A stretch of 64,000 nt of DNA from Rutstroemia sp. NJR-2017a BVV2 (lineage: Eukaryota > Ascomycota > Leotiomycetes > Helotiales > Rutstroemiaceae). This document shows, one piece after another, positions 12,333-23,777 of this stretch (within the stretch, counting starts at the first letter, position 1; the number at the start of each line of letters is the position of its first letter). Both the position numbers and the translations under genes were made by a program. The stretch lies in NCBI GenBank assembly GCA_002946415.1, contig NJPS01000054.1:248001-312000 (forward strand), read 5' to 3'. The notes under the pieces are model-generated. The model was not told where the DNA came from and did not search any database. It was given only the letters and a program-made list of their open reading frames with translations.

Positions 12333-12485
12333 ATGGACAACACCGTTACAGAGGGGACGATCCTACGCATTATTCTACCAGCTATAGTTGCTTGTGTAGG
12401 GATGATCCTATCATACTCAGCCTTGAATTTCTTCTACAAACGCCAGTTTGGAAGCCAACGGCGCGAATCGTTCCCTACGATATGA
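12333..12485 (+). CDS. Candidate 50-aa single-pass membrane microprotein, first of a pair
   Basis: This short ATG ORF encodes a hydrophilic start (MDNTVTEG), one hydrophobic segment (about residues 10-30, IILPAIVACVGMIL) and a basic tail ending RRESFPTI. Its TGA overlaps the ATG of the next ORF in the sequence ATGA. The bases just before it (TTTTTTGTTGTTGCACAG) look like a splice acceptor, so it could be an internal exon instead. No known family is recognised. Support comes from the resemblance to the following ORF. Confidence 0.3.
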   Translation: MDNTVTEGTILRIILPAIVACVGMILSYSALNFFYKRQFGSQRRESFPTI

Positions 12486-12664
12486 GGTCAACCATTCGCC
12501 AAACTACTCTGCTCTACATCATATTCGCGGCCATCATTGCATGCATCACCGCGATCGTCATCTACACATTTGTCTCCAAGGGAATCAAGCGGTATCATGG
12601 ATCACGAAAACCAAGTGCGGCGCCATTACCCATACACCCTCAAGCATGGCGTACAAAGGTCTAG
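12482..12664 (+). CDS. Candidate 60-aa single-pass membrane microprotein, second of a pair
   Basis: An ATG ORF starts inside the stop codon of the preceding ORF (ATGA overlap). It encodes MRSTIRQTTLL, a hydrophobic segment (YIIFAAIIACITAIVIY) and a basic, proline-containing tail. It aligns by eye with the preceding ORF along the membrane segment and tail (T.L..II..AI.AC...I..Y, then KR..GS), with about 14 identities over 36 positions and one gap. That suggests an old tandem duplication. Function is unknown, and translation of both ORFs from one mRNA is speculative. Confidence 0.3.
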   Translation: MRSTIRQTTLLYIIFAAIIACITAIVIYTFVSKGIKRYHGSRKPSAAPLPIHPQAWRTKV

Positions 12665-15214
12665 AAAACGATGCCGTGTATTCTCATCACCAAGATCCTC
12701 GCCGATGCCTAGTCGCGGCCCTTCGTATCTTGGATCTTCTACGTATCACTCACTACTCTGGCACTTTGCTAGAAGGTACTATGAGCTTCTTCCCATTCTC
12801 AAAACAGGACTAATTCAAATCAGGCGGTGAGCTATATATATCATGGAGGCACGAAGTTGATGGTCTCTGTACGCTCTAGCTGTGAGACGCGCAACCCGCA
12901 AAGCATCCCGCAAAGCATCTTGAGGTGCTCGATCCGATGCCCTCCTCGAAGCGATCAGTAATCCTACCATCCCGCCGCGGATGTTACGATACCTGTCATA
13001 TCATCTTAGACGATCATATCGAAGAGGGTGGTGCAGCAGGAGATCTTGAGGTATAGGTTGTGTAGACGATTGCCTGCTTGCATATAGTTGCACTCGTCGA
13101 TCACGAAAGTGTTTCTACCACCTCCTAACTGCTGCCTGCTGTTGCTATGAAGTGCTTTGGCATCGTCAGTGCTAGAGACCTTGCGCTTGATGTGAGATAA
13201 TTAAACTTCATACTTGCATGGTTTATCCATGAAGTAAAAATTGTGCGTCACCTCGACTACAACTTTTCAGAATTGGCGTTCCTCATGACACATCTTGTTT
13301 AGATCTCCGGAGTAGCCTTGCCAAGGACCTATCGTACCCGTTTCAGCACTCGAAGTGAGATCCCCCTAGTGAGATGTGTGGTGGTACGACAAGTGTCGAA
13401 GTCACTTTCTTTTATCAAGATTAACGTTGCATGCATTGAAGTCTAATTTTAATTTCTCCGGAATGTCAAAAGAAACCATGATGCGCTAAGTATCCCCTGT
13501 TGGAAGTTTTAGACTGTTATTGTACAGTACGGTAGGGAGAAACCAACCCCTTTAAAGATACCCAATGACCTGGAGCTGGGAAAAATTTTCTTCCCATGGT
13601 TTCACGAAGAGGTTGAAACCTCTTTTCTCCTAGACTCGTCTAGCCTTTGCAGATCTTCACAGAACACCAACTTCGTGGACTTCGGCACGTAAGGCCTGTG
13701 AGTCTTGTGCGACGGGATTTTTCATCCTGTCAACTCGGTCAATGAAATGGGTATTTCGGCATCGATGGTTGGGATGATTGGGATAGCTACGTCACTGGTG
13801 GTATGGGAGTTCAGGGGATTGATATTGTCGGGTGTTGACCGAGTCACCCACATGATTACTGATCATGCGGGATAGTATGGTGTGTGGTGGGCGATGTGCG
13901 GTGTGCTTTGAGGATGGGGAATTGGAGGAGGTCCGTTCAAGATCTGATCGGAGCCGGGATTCTAAGTTTCGAATCTACTTTTTCTTGTTTTTCTTTTGAA
14001 GATCGATCTAGCTGGATGCCCCTTTTTCGGAACTTGCAATCCGTTTACTTTCTTTTCCTCGTGGCATTCCCATGTGCATTTTCTTGGGTCTGGTTGCGTC
14101 TTTTTTTCATTTCTTTTTGTCTCCAGAGATCGTCTCAACGCTTTTACGGTGAAGGAAGCCATGGCGCCATGCGAGGGGTGATCGTCATCTCGTTCTTTCT
14201 ATCCGTATACTTCGAGAATCGACACCCCTTACGACCTTGAATCTAAGCAGAGAAACGAGCTGCGTTTCAAACGATCGTGAGGACGCACCTCCGATCTATT
14301 CACCGTCTTTTACTTCTTTACGTCCAGGACTTTGGGATTCTCGTATCCTGGCCTACGGTCGACTTCATCGATCACTTATTACACTGACTGATATGCTTGT
14401 TTGTTTGCTAGAAGATTTGATATCTTCTACATCTACACCTGGGAAAGAAACACAGCGCCACTATCACGAACCAGGCCCTACACGGACGGCAGTATATCTT
14501 TTATGTCCACACAGTCACCCCGACCGGAAGCATCCCCGCAAGGAAAACTAAAACGAAAACCAAGATCCGGAACAGACCAGTTTTCCGCGACGTCCCGTTT
14601 GGATCCTGTGCATAATTCTGTCGCTTTCTCAATGCAATGACTTGCGAACATACGAGGGATGAGGGGAATGGAAAAACAAACATTTTAGGTTTGAAACTCA
14701 TGGGGTTGGCGTGGGGGGATCAGATGGGATCGTGTAGGCTCATGGCTTTGGGATTGCGTATATGGCTAGCTAGTTGCATATCTGACCAGAGCACATGGGA
14801 CGGTAGGCGTCGAGCAGAATTGGAGGTAGTGTTTCGTTGGCTAGAAGAGAATACATCGCCGAGGCCTCGAAAGACAACGCAGTATTTTTATCACCCAATC
14901 ATCCCTTGCCAAACACTATTTTGTACAGTACTTGAGCTACGCCCATGCAAGGATGAGATGCTTATTGTCCATGACATGGTTGTTTATTTCTCGGCCGACG
15001 CATACCCTGTGGTTCTAGACTGCTATCAAATCCCTTCGCTAACAAACCGCCATGTGTAAGCCATAAATGCAAGGGTTGGATTGTTGGGTGCGTGCGTACG
15101 TGTGATGTATGTATCATGTCATGTGCCGAGGCGCTGATTGCAGCATGGTTTGTATATGAAGGCCGTGAAAGCGGGAAAATAGAGTAAAGCAGATCTGACA
15201 GCATAGATGGATGA

Positions 15215-15310
15215 TTTGCATTGCATGCATGCATGTATGTATGTATGTATGCGTACCGCGAAAAATAGTATATACGTACGCATGCATGCACGCATCTATT
15301 GTATGCATGT
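15215..15310. repeat. ATGC/ATGT simple repeat forming an inverted repeat
   Basis: Runs of GCAT and GTAT tetranucleotides occupy 15215-15256. After a short AT-rich spacer, a complementary run starts with GTACGCATGCATGCA at about 15277. The left arm ends in GTATGCGTAC, so the two sides could pair as a hairpin with a loop of about 20 nt. No ORF crosses it. Confidence 0.6.
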
Positions 15311-16795
15311 AAGGTTAAGTTACATGTATGTATGATGTGTTTTTCTCTTTCTCGGTACAGTATGACGCGCTAACTATTGCTATCGACGGTATCAATCTCA
15401 ATGTCCTCCTTTCAGCAATCGCAGCTGTAAAAGGGACAGGAATAGTAACAGTTCTGACTAGCTACGTGGTGTCTCGCTTGCCGTGCCGTGTCCCGATGAC
15501 ATGGCCGTGGGTGCCGACGGGCCGGTTTGGTGGTATTGGTTGGTTGGGTCGGGCTGGGGTATGGGGAGCTGGTGGTGATTTTTTGGGGGAACGGGAGGGG
15601 AGGAGTTGGGTTTGGAAATGGGAGGCAGGTCATTCAGTGAGGCCGGGGGTGCTGTATTGTAGGCTGATTGGCTGTTTCAGTACGGAGGTAAGATGGAGGG
15701 GGATTTATGGGTGTTTCACTACAAGCGGGATGGCAGGCTAGGGTAGAGGGATTGGGCTTTGGGTTTTTGGGCTGGAGCATCTAGAATGCCACAAGGATGG
15801 TGAGATGGCTGGGTATTGAATAAAATGATGAATGAGAGAATTAACAATCAATACATACGCAAGTGTTGAATGATTGATTGGAAGGATAGGACTCAATGAA
15901 AGGCGAGGGGAAAAAGGAGAGAAATAATATGCTCGGGTTATCCGGCCGGGCTGGGGTTTTGGGCACAATTCGTATTTTCGTGCCGGCCATGCTCGGTAAG
16001 CGCCGAATAATCTTGTACCAACCGGGAAGAAATAACGAGTTTCGGTGTGGATGAGATGAATATCTTGGGCGTTGTTTGTACTCGACGTCGATCTGCGACA
16101 ACATTCGTGCACGCCTTTTCTACGGATGAGATCGAATTCCGTTTCGTGAAACTGCTGGTTGGTCGGGGAAGATGGCTAGCGAAGGAGTAGAGGCGTTTGT
16201 GCGAGGTAGAAAGAGCAAAGACAGCTGAATATCGATTCGTATAGACGTCATGAACGTTGTATGTGGTTGTGCCTATGTCGTCGTTATGGGCTGATTTTGA
16301 AGGGTCTGCGTGTAACCGTATCACCGGGTATGTGGAAGATGAAGAGAGTCGAGAATGCGGTCCAAGGCATGTGTAGCTAGAGCGGGGGAAAATGGGCGTT
16401 TCTTCTATGTGTATGGGAAGCTCCATGCGGGGGATGTTAGTAGGCTCGTTCCGATGCTCTCACATATATATAGATGGAAGAGACAGATGTGAAGAATAAC
16501 TTGGTCGATGGAGAGGTGCCACAGAATGACGACATTGTGTTGTACATGGTGAATATTGGACTAGGGCTTGTTGGATGCAAACGGCGGTCTGATCTCTTGT
16601 TTTGATGCACAAATTAAGATGGGCAGGTGCCACAGGTTGAGATCGTGGATGTGGGATACGAGATGCGGTGGTCGTACCAGATGCGATTGGTCAAGATGGC
16701 ACCCAAAATAGGAACATGTTGGCGGTGTTGTGTGATGAAGATATATTTTATACAAGCACGGGAGCCTGGTTTATGCTGCTGTGTTAGGTAGGACG

Positions 16796-16820
16796 TTGAG
16801 ATGAGATGAGATGAGATAAA
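16796..16820. repeat. GATGA microsatellite
   Basis: About four to five copies of GATGA in a row, in intergenic DNA. The same unit recurs near 55430. Confidence 0.7.
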
Positions 16821-18747
16821 TGGAGATGAAAAGGGAGTACGAAATCTGAGAAATTGCAGTATTAGCTACTTGCTAGGCTGCAGGTAAAGATGTATGTTTT
16901 CAGAAAAGAGAACAAAAGATAGAAAGTGGCGGCTTCCGTGGAGGGACTATATCGACATCTTCTATCCAGCCAACTTATCGCGAATTTAACATGGCACTTT
17001 GGCACGAATCCGATTGATGGAGGTGCGAACACAAAGATCTCGAAACAAGATTAGATGGTCAAGCCTCGCAAGTCGCTGACGAGGTGGCTGTATACAATGT
17101 CGTACAGCTTCGAGACAGATCTCGAAATCGGAACACGATGGATCGTATTTGTTTCCCCTGTCTTCCGGGGACAAGTCACTTTTGTGTGAGGGTAGAGGAG
17201 TATGAAATATAGGAGGATGCCGAGTGAATATTCCTGCCGTATCTTTCATCTTCTTTTTCTTCCCGGGCCGGCTCGAACCTTGATGGCATAGGCAAGATAA
17301 TTATGTCAAAACTTTTCGCAGTCGTCATCCGACCATCGAATTCGGAGAAAGAGTCGGAAGTGTCGGAAGGGATTGGTGCTTGTGGCATCTCTTCTCTCTC
17401 GTTAATTATTTGACACTGAGGTTGACGAACAGGGACTTGTCGATAACATCTATGAGCTCAGTATTTCGCACATCGAGAAGCAGCTTCCGAAGGAGTGGAA
17501 GACGCGACTGCTACACAGACGAAAGAGAAGTTAGTATTAATTGCCATACGCGCGCGCTGCGTTGCCAGAGTTGTTGACCGCGCCTCAACAAATGGAGGTG
17601 GCTGGCAACATCACCGCCTGTTGATTCAGATACAAAATCCAAAAACAGATCCTTTGTTGCCACAGGCGAACTGTTCCCACTGTTCCCACTCATTGTCGCC
17701 GCCTCCATCTTCTAGGCTCTGCAATGCAATATCGCGATTACCGTGTTTATTCGTTCATTCTAGCAGCAAGGCTGTCATGAGCATTACACAAGCCAAGAAA
17801 GCCGTTGAAGTAAAGGTTTGGAAGATTACGTTTTCGCCGCACAGTTCATGAGAGGAAAAACATGCTTTATTCCGTCAGTTCCGAAAAGAACTTCTTGTTC
17901 TGAGGAATTGTAGCGCTTATCTCCATAATCCAATCCTGCAAAGATCGTGTCATTACTTCATGTTTTTCCTGCCTAGTTAGGAGCAAAACTTCCTGTCTTC
18001 TCTCTTCTCCACACCTCTTTGTCCCCGGTGGGCATTTGCCCCGGTCGCGCCGGCCCCATAACCCCCATTTTCCATCTCCCATACGAGATTAGAAATCTCC
18101 CATCTGCCGTCTCCACATCTCCAGATTCCGAACCTCCGCATCAGACAAGCTCTCCCCTTGATCATGAACTCTTCCATGAACTGTGGCTAGACGCGTGTGA
18201 GCTGTGCTCCCATTGGAGGATGTCATATCATGGAAATAAGAATCTATGGAAGTACGAAATATTGTTAGAGGCACAGATCGCCACAGGCTTACCGGTGACA
18301 CCTCAAACCCCGTGGGCAAACAAAACTAAGTATGCGACCCCGCGGGGATTAATGGGCCTAAATCATCTTGGCCATTCATGACCCCGGATTCATATTCTCC
18401 TAAGACAAAGCTTGGTCATAGTAAGGACATGGTAGCCGCTCAGCTATTCCTCAATCGGTTTCGAGATCATGTGAATTGGTCGTGAGTGGTGGAATTACTT
18501 TCCCTGTCGTTGCTGTAGATAGCTAACAATTGCTTCCACGAATGAGCTTCATTTCACTTCTCCATCTTCTGCTGTTATGCTTCGGCCGACCCTTTTAGAT
18601 TAGTGACTCCATAGATATGGATCGCACAATAAATACCATGGTACCTCTGGTCGACTGAACAATTTTCTTTCCTCTCTATCGGCTTCTGTCGAACATCAAT
18701 TACTACCATTACTCAGTTGTCAGACATCTGCGCACATTACCGTCAAG

Positions 18748-20401
18748 ATGCCTCCAGCTTTCTTCAAGAATTACCGCGTCTATCTGCTGACGACGGTGGC
18801 TTACATGGGCTCACTGTTGTTTGGTAAATTTACCCCATCCCCTGGGCTTGATGCCAAGCCAGCCAAGAAGGATTTATTGTACTGACAGATTGTGGCTTGC
18901 AGGTTATGATACCGGTGTTATGGGAAGTGTCTTGGCACTCAAAAGCTTCAGAGAAGATTTCGGACTTCCTACAGATACTTCAGGCTTCTCCAGCAAGCAA
19001 AATGCTCACGTCTCCTCGAACGTCGTCTCCCTCCTTACCGCCGGTTGTTTCTTCGGTTCTATTGCTGCCGCCTTCTGCAATGATCGCTTCGGACGAAGAT
19101 ACTCCCTTATGGGATTCACTATTATTTTCTTGATTGGTGCTGCCGTCCAGACTTCTGCCAAGCATGCCATTGGTCAGATCTATGGTGGTCGTGTTATTGC
19201 TGGTCTCGGTATCGGTGGAATGTCTGCCATTACTCCAGTCTTTGTCGCCGAGAACTGTCCTCCAGAGGTTAGAGGTCGTATCACTGGGTTGTTCCAAGAA
19301 TTTTTGGTTATCGGTTCTACCTTCGCATACTGGCTGGACTATGGGGTCGCTCTGCACATTAAGCCATCCACCAAGCAATGGAGAATTCCAGTTGGAATCC
19401 AATTGATCTTCGGTGGTTTCTTGTTCCTCGGTCTCGTTTTCTTGAAGGAATCCCCTAGATGGTTGATGAAGCAGGGCCGATACGAAGAAGCACAAGCTTC
19501 CTTGGCTTTCACTCGATGCGAAGATGTCAACAATGAGCAAGTCGTCAAGGAAATTGCTGAGATTCGTGCTTCTATTGAGGAAGAGCTTCAACTTACTGAG
19601 GGTGTCACCTGGAAGGAGTGCATTTCCCCAGTCAACCGATGGAGATTCATCACCGCCATTTGCTTGATGTTCTGGCAGCAATTTTCTGGAACCAACTCTA
19701 TTGGATACTACGCCCCACAAATCTTCCAGACCATCGGTGTCTCGAAGTCCAACACTGCTTTGTTCGCGACCGGCATCTACGGTACTGTCAAGGTCATTAC
19801 CACAGGTATCTTCTTGATCATCGGTATCGATAAGCTGGGTCGTCGCAAGTCGCTCATTGGCGGTGCTGCCTGGATGATGACAATGATGTTCGTCCTTTGT
19901 GGTGTCCTTCACAACTACCCACCAGACACCTCCAGCGGAACCGTTGCCCCAGCATCCATCGCAATGGTTGTCATGATCTACTTCTACGTTATCGGATATT
20001 CTGCTTCATGGGGACCAATCCCATGGGTGTACGTATCTGAAATCTTCCCAACTAGAGTTCGTGCCTATGGTGTAGGAACTGCCGCAGCCACACAATGGCT
20101 CTTCAACTTCGTTATCACTGAAGTTACGCCAACCGCTGTGGCAAACATTGGATGGAAAACCTTCCTTATGTTCGGTATATTCTGTTTAAGTATGGGTACC
20201 TGGGCATTCTTCATCGTCAAGGAGACGAAAGGAAAGAGTTTGGAGGAGTTGGATATTCTGTTTGGTGCAGTCGATGCCAACCAGAGAGCTGCAGATGTGG
20301 AGGCGGCTTTGCACAAAGACCCTATGCATGGGGACAATGACTCTATTAAGGCAGAGACTGTCCGTGTTGAGGACGCTGGTGCTCCGGTCGAGAAATCTTG
20401 A
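18748..20401 (+). CDS. MFS sugar (hexose-type) transporter
   Basis: Two exons, 18748-18823 and 18903-20401, with a 79-nt intron at 18824-18902, give 524 aa. Splicing restores the sugar-porter start LLFGYDTGVMGS. Further family marks are DRFGRR after TM2, KESPRWLMKQGR ahead of the central loop, WQQFSGTNSIGYYAPQIF in TM7, DKLGRR after TM8, PWVYVSEIFPTRVRA near TM10 and KETKGKSLEEL at the end of TM12. These mark a 12-TM proton/sugar symporter or facilitator in the plasma membrane. Length is typical. Codon use is strongly biased to C- or T-ending codons, which suggests high expression and explains long antisense ORFs. The substrate (hexose, quinate, pentose) cannot be told by eye. The short second intracellular loop and all motifs are intact. 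Confidence 0.96.
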
Positions 20402-20547
20402 TGATCATGTACTATATAAACGATTTGCATGACTGCGAAATACGCTGTTGATCAGTTTGACGGCAGTTAATGATAATGTAACTCATGATGATATTCTTTT
20501 TACACTCAATTTCTATCAATTTTGTGATATGTGACAGTCTAGACACT

Positions 20548-20742
20548 TTACCTGGAGGAAAATATTAATAGATGAATGTCAAACACCGTGAGAGATGGAG
20601 AGGCCGCGCAGTCGCCAAGCCCAAACACTCTACCCGTATACATGTCAGCTTGGCAATTTGAACATTTCGATCTGAGGAATGATTGACTTTGGTCTAACCA
20701 GGTTATTTTGACCTTGCTGCCATCATCAATATCTGACGCCAT
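20548..20742 (-). pseudogene. Possible glutathione S-transferase N-terminal fragment
   Basis: A 64-codon ATG ORF starts MASDIDDGSKVKITWLDQSQ, which resembles the first strand and active-site loop of fungal glutathione S-transferases (typically W-L-[DENQ]-[QH]-S-R-[SA]). The following residues do not continue the thioredoxin fold, and no downstream exon was found before the transporter 3' end. It may be a decayed copy or a chance resemblance. Confidence 0.25.
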
Positions 20743-22029
20743 TTCGTCTAGTGGTTCTGTGCCATGTTCTGTGTACAGTACTTAGACTCCGTGCGCACGA
20801 ACTCACCAGCATTCAGCTATTGACTGACAGTACTAGGTACAGAGGCTATTCGAGCCCATGAATTTCCAAATGAAGGGGGTGCGGGATCTGTCGAGATGAC
20901 CAATACTCCATTCCAGGAGCATGGCGGTCTCAGATGCTAGCAAGCTTACGCGGCTCTTCCGACGCATGGACCAGCGTGGGCCAATTCCTTCACAACATCC
21001 AACCATCTGCATCCATACGACAAAGCGAAAACTAAGGGAAAAGGTTGATTAATCCCCACAACCTTGATGAAACTTCAAGAATACTCCAGAAAAAGAGAAT
21101 CAACTGCCGTCGTCTAATTGTGTTTGATTCGATCTTCGGACGGAAGTTTCCACGAGTCTAGATTCTGCGAGGTTCGTCGTCCCTGACTCCCTGGGTAGGT
21201 AGCATCTTAAGGATGCATAGGTCCTTGAAGCGCCAAGTTGAAACGTCGTGCCTGTAGAAGCTGCGTATGTGATCCGCTGAAGTCATGGTCTTCTTCAGGA
21301 GCGGATGCGAGATCGACATTATCATCACTTAACAGACAATATTGTGCGCGCGCGCGGAATCCTGATAGCTTTTCGCGGGTGAATGCCTTGCTTGGTTACA
21401 TGAATGTCCGATGGGGAGATGCGTTCGTTTGTTGAAAAACAGAGAACAAAAGATACGTGGCCACAACTGAGGTTAGAGGCTGATCTGACTACATTTCATC
21501 AATTATCACTGTGGCATTGATGGAATATCCATTTTGGAGAAAACGATACGACCCGCAAGGAGGAAGGGAAGCAAGTTGCCGCTCAAATTAAGGTGCGGGT
21601 GAATGAAGCAAGGTTGATTGGATGAATTTTCGTTTAGACCAGGAAGCTGTTGATAGGTATTGGTACAGGATCTCTATCCCGAGCTTACGTTACAATAGCA
21701 ACAAGCTTTTTTTCAGGGCATAATATCAGAAAGTGACGGCAGATTGAGTAAGGTTGACGTCGCCTCTCGAAATCAAGTTCAAGGTACGGCCTCACCTAGA
21801 TTTGATGGCTCCACAAGCGTGCATGATGATCATCATCTAGGGACCTATCAATATTTTTCCGCTTGGTCAGAGCAAAGGAGTACCGGTCTCTCCACTTTCC
21901 TTATGTGCGTGGAAGGACCAGAATACCAACCTGACAAGGGTGGATGGGTGTTTATTGAAACGAAACATGCAAATACCCAGGTCCCTTTCTCTGACTCCTT
22001 TTTGGGCGATTATCAGGATGACAGAAAGA

Positions 22030-22037
22030 TATAAAAG
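22030..22037 (+). promoter_or_regulatory. TATA box of the secreted Gly/His-rich protein gene
   Basis: TATAAAAG lies about 218 nt upstream of the ATG at 22255 and is followed by a long pyrimidine-rich leader with A-rich bases near the start codon. The distance implies a leader of roughly 180-190 nt. Confidence 0.5.
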
Positions 22038-22254
22038 AAGACGCGGCGTCACCAGATGACCAAAGAAAAATCAGTCTTAGAGCATCCAGTCTTTTCTCAT
22101 TACTTTTCATCTCTTTCAGCTCCAGGTCTGAGCATTTCTTCGTCAAAACAACTTTTCAAATCACTCTCTCATCACATCTTCAACTTTTCTTCTTAACCCA
22201 CCATTTCCATTCGACGGATTCATCCAGTTTTTTTCAATACACTCGACTGTCAAC

Positions 22255-23259
22255 ATGCAACTTACACGATTCCTCGCCGCTGCCATCCTCGCAGCCCCTT
22301 TCGTTGCTGGCCAATCAAATGGCCTCGGTGAAGCCCCAACTGCCACTGGAGAGTTGATTTCCGGCCACGCACGACCTACCGGTTCACCAAAACAAGGTGG
22401 TGGATTCAGTGGATCTGCGGGAGGTTTCGCACAAGCATCAGGGTTCGGAGGTCATCACGGCAGCCACAGCGGCCATGCTCACCATACTGGCAGCGCCCAT
22501 TTCAGCAACTTCCCTCAAGAATCCGGAGTAGCCAAGGCATCTGGCTTCGGCGGAAAGGGAGGACATGGTCAACACTCGGGTAGCGGATTTGGCGGTGCGC
22601 ACGAGACTGGCGCCCATGGAAGTGGTTTCGGAGGAGCCGCCCCCACCGGTTCATTCGCAGCTCAAGCATCTGGATTTGCCGGTCAAGGTCAAGGAAATGG
22701 ATTCGGTGGAGCTGAGAGCGGATCCTCCGCCTTCGCCAAGCACACCGGCCACCAAAGACGTCAAAAGGATGCCAGCTCCCTAGCATTTCCCACTGGCACT
22801 AACCCCGGAGGCGAGACGCACAAGCCCACTGGTGCTCCATCTGGTTTCCCATCCGGTGCTATCCCATCTGGTGCTATCCCATCCGGTGGTGCCAGGCCAT
22901 CTGGGTTCGGCGGTGAGGGTCATCACCACGGAAGTCACGGACACGCCATACCCACTGGAGCGAAGTTCCGCAACTTCGAAAAGCCATCTGGCACAGCTTC
23001 CTTCGAGGGTGGCCACGCCCGACCAACCGGTGGTTTCGGCGGTGAACACCCATCTGGCTCTGGCTTCCCATCCGGAGCCAGACCCACTGGAGCTTTCCCA
23101 ACCGGCGCCTTCCCATCTGGCTCTGGCTTCCCATCCGGAGCTAGACCCACTGGCGATTTCCCAACTGGTTCCTTCTCCAGTGGAGGTGCTATACCAACTG
23201 GTGCTTTCGGTGGAGACTTCAGCGGATCTGCTGCTTCCCCAGAAGCTACCTCCACATAA
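22255..23259 (+). CDS. Secreted Gly/His/Pro-rich repeat protein
   Basis: A single exon encodes 334 aa. A signal peptide (MQLTRFLAAAILAAPFVAG) ends near residue 19-20. The rest is low complexity: GFGG/ASGFGG and HHGSH-type segments in the first half, and repeated PSGAIPSGA, PTGAFPTGAFPSG and SGFPSGARPTG units in the second. No cysteine is seen, so it is not a hydrophobin or small cysteine-rich effector. A dibasic HQRRQKD site at residues 168-169 lies between the two halves and could be cut by Kex2, giving two repeat peptides. The His-rich stretches might bind metal. It may be a cell-wall or extracellular-matrix protein. No domain is recognised. The C-terminus (SPEATST) shows no GPI signal. A TATA box and long leader suggest regulated, strong expression. 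Confidence 0.85.
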   Translation: MQLTRFLAAAILAAPFVAGQSNGLGEAPTATGELISGHARPTGSPKQGGGFSGSAGGFAQASGFGGHHGSHSGHAHHTGSAHFSNFPQESGVAKASGFGGKGGHGQHSGSGFGGAHETGAHGSGFGGAAPTGSFAAQASGFAGQGQGNGFGGAESGSSAFAKHTGHQRRQKDASSLAFPTGTNPGGETHKPTGAPSGFPSGAIPSGAIPSGGARPSGFGGEGHHHGSHGHAIPTGAKFRNFEKPSGTASFEGGHARPTGGFGGEHPSGSGFPSGARPTGAFPTGAFPSGSGFPSGARPTGDFPTGSFSSGGAIPTGAFGGDFSGSAASPEATST

Positions 23260-23501
23260 CTTGTTTCGTTCGGTGAATGGTCCCCATGATTTTCTGGATG
23301 GATGGATATATTGATGGATGGTAAAAAAAATTCCATGTAGGATTTGGTGTTTGAAAGGTGGAATACCCGGAGCAGCACACCCACTGTTTTCGTTCTCTTC
23401 GTGCTTGTGGGCTTTGATAGCATTTCATGTATATATTGGGTGCCTCTGTACTGTAGGATAGAGCGAGGCCCGATAAATTTGATCTTTGGTCACTCTAAAT
23501 A

Positions 23502-23777
23502 CTATGGCTTCTCCTGTGATTGAATCGTGAAATGTTCCCGTGTCTCCCAGTTTGCATTGGTGGCCTGGAAGAAGACTTCAGACTTACCTATACAGTTAAA
23601 GATTTCGGAGATCTTTCGCAGTAAGTATCGATTTAGAATTGTTATAGAGTTGAGTTTCCGGTAGTCTATACGAAACAGGGTCGGAATTCCTCGGGTTTCT
23701 CTCACGAACAAGATACGTGCTTCCATCGAGTAACTCAGCCACAAAACCAACCTATTTGCATCTTTCGGACTTTGCAA
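23502..23777 (-). mobile_element. Ty3/Gypsy retrotransposon relic (reverse transcriptase fragment)
   Basis: The translated minus strand contains RIDYRKLNSITILNRYLLRK, close to the conserved reverse-transcriptase block usually read as VDYRKLN..T..NRYPLP. It is preceded by a degenerate ILFVRE (usual VLFVKK) and followed by ISEIFN and a corrupted ATNAN where LDLRSAYH is expected. Only about 90 codons survive. No LTRs, gag, RNase H or integrase were seen nearby, and the start codon is not an ATG that suits a gene. It is an inactive fragment just downstream of the secreted repeat protein gene. Confidence 0.8.

Larger units (their letters stand above)
12665..18747. other. Six-kilobase gene-poor region upstream of the sugar transporter
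   Basis: No ORF here shows recognisable domains. The longest ATG ORF is 15938-16426 (-), 162 codons and rich in Ser, Thr and Arg, with a TATATATA about 40 nt ahead of its ATG; it could be an orphan gene, but I cannot support it. Simple repeats occur, such as ATGC/ATGT runs at 15215-15300 and GATGA repeats at 16796-16820. The last few hundred bases should be the promoter of the transporter at 18748. Confidence 0.45.
20402..22254. other. Intergenic between transporter and secreted Gly/His-rich protein
   Basis: Mostly non-coding. A minus-strand ATG ORF at 20548-20742 begins like the N-terminus of a glutathione S-transferase (KVKITWLDQSQS) but then loses similarity, so it may be a gene fragment. 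The 3' part is the promoter of the gene at 22255, with a TATAAAAG at 22030 and a CT-rich leader. Confidence 0.5.

Noticed and set aside
15938..16426. 162-codon minus ORF with a nearby TATATATA
   Set aside because: It has an ATG but a very short leader, biased composition and no recognisable features; kept only as a note.
18980..19912. 310-codon ORF antisense to the sugar transporter
   Set aside because: It mirrors the strong third-position bias of a highly expressed transporter. Its translation has no domain and the sense strand is certain.
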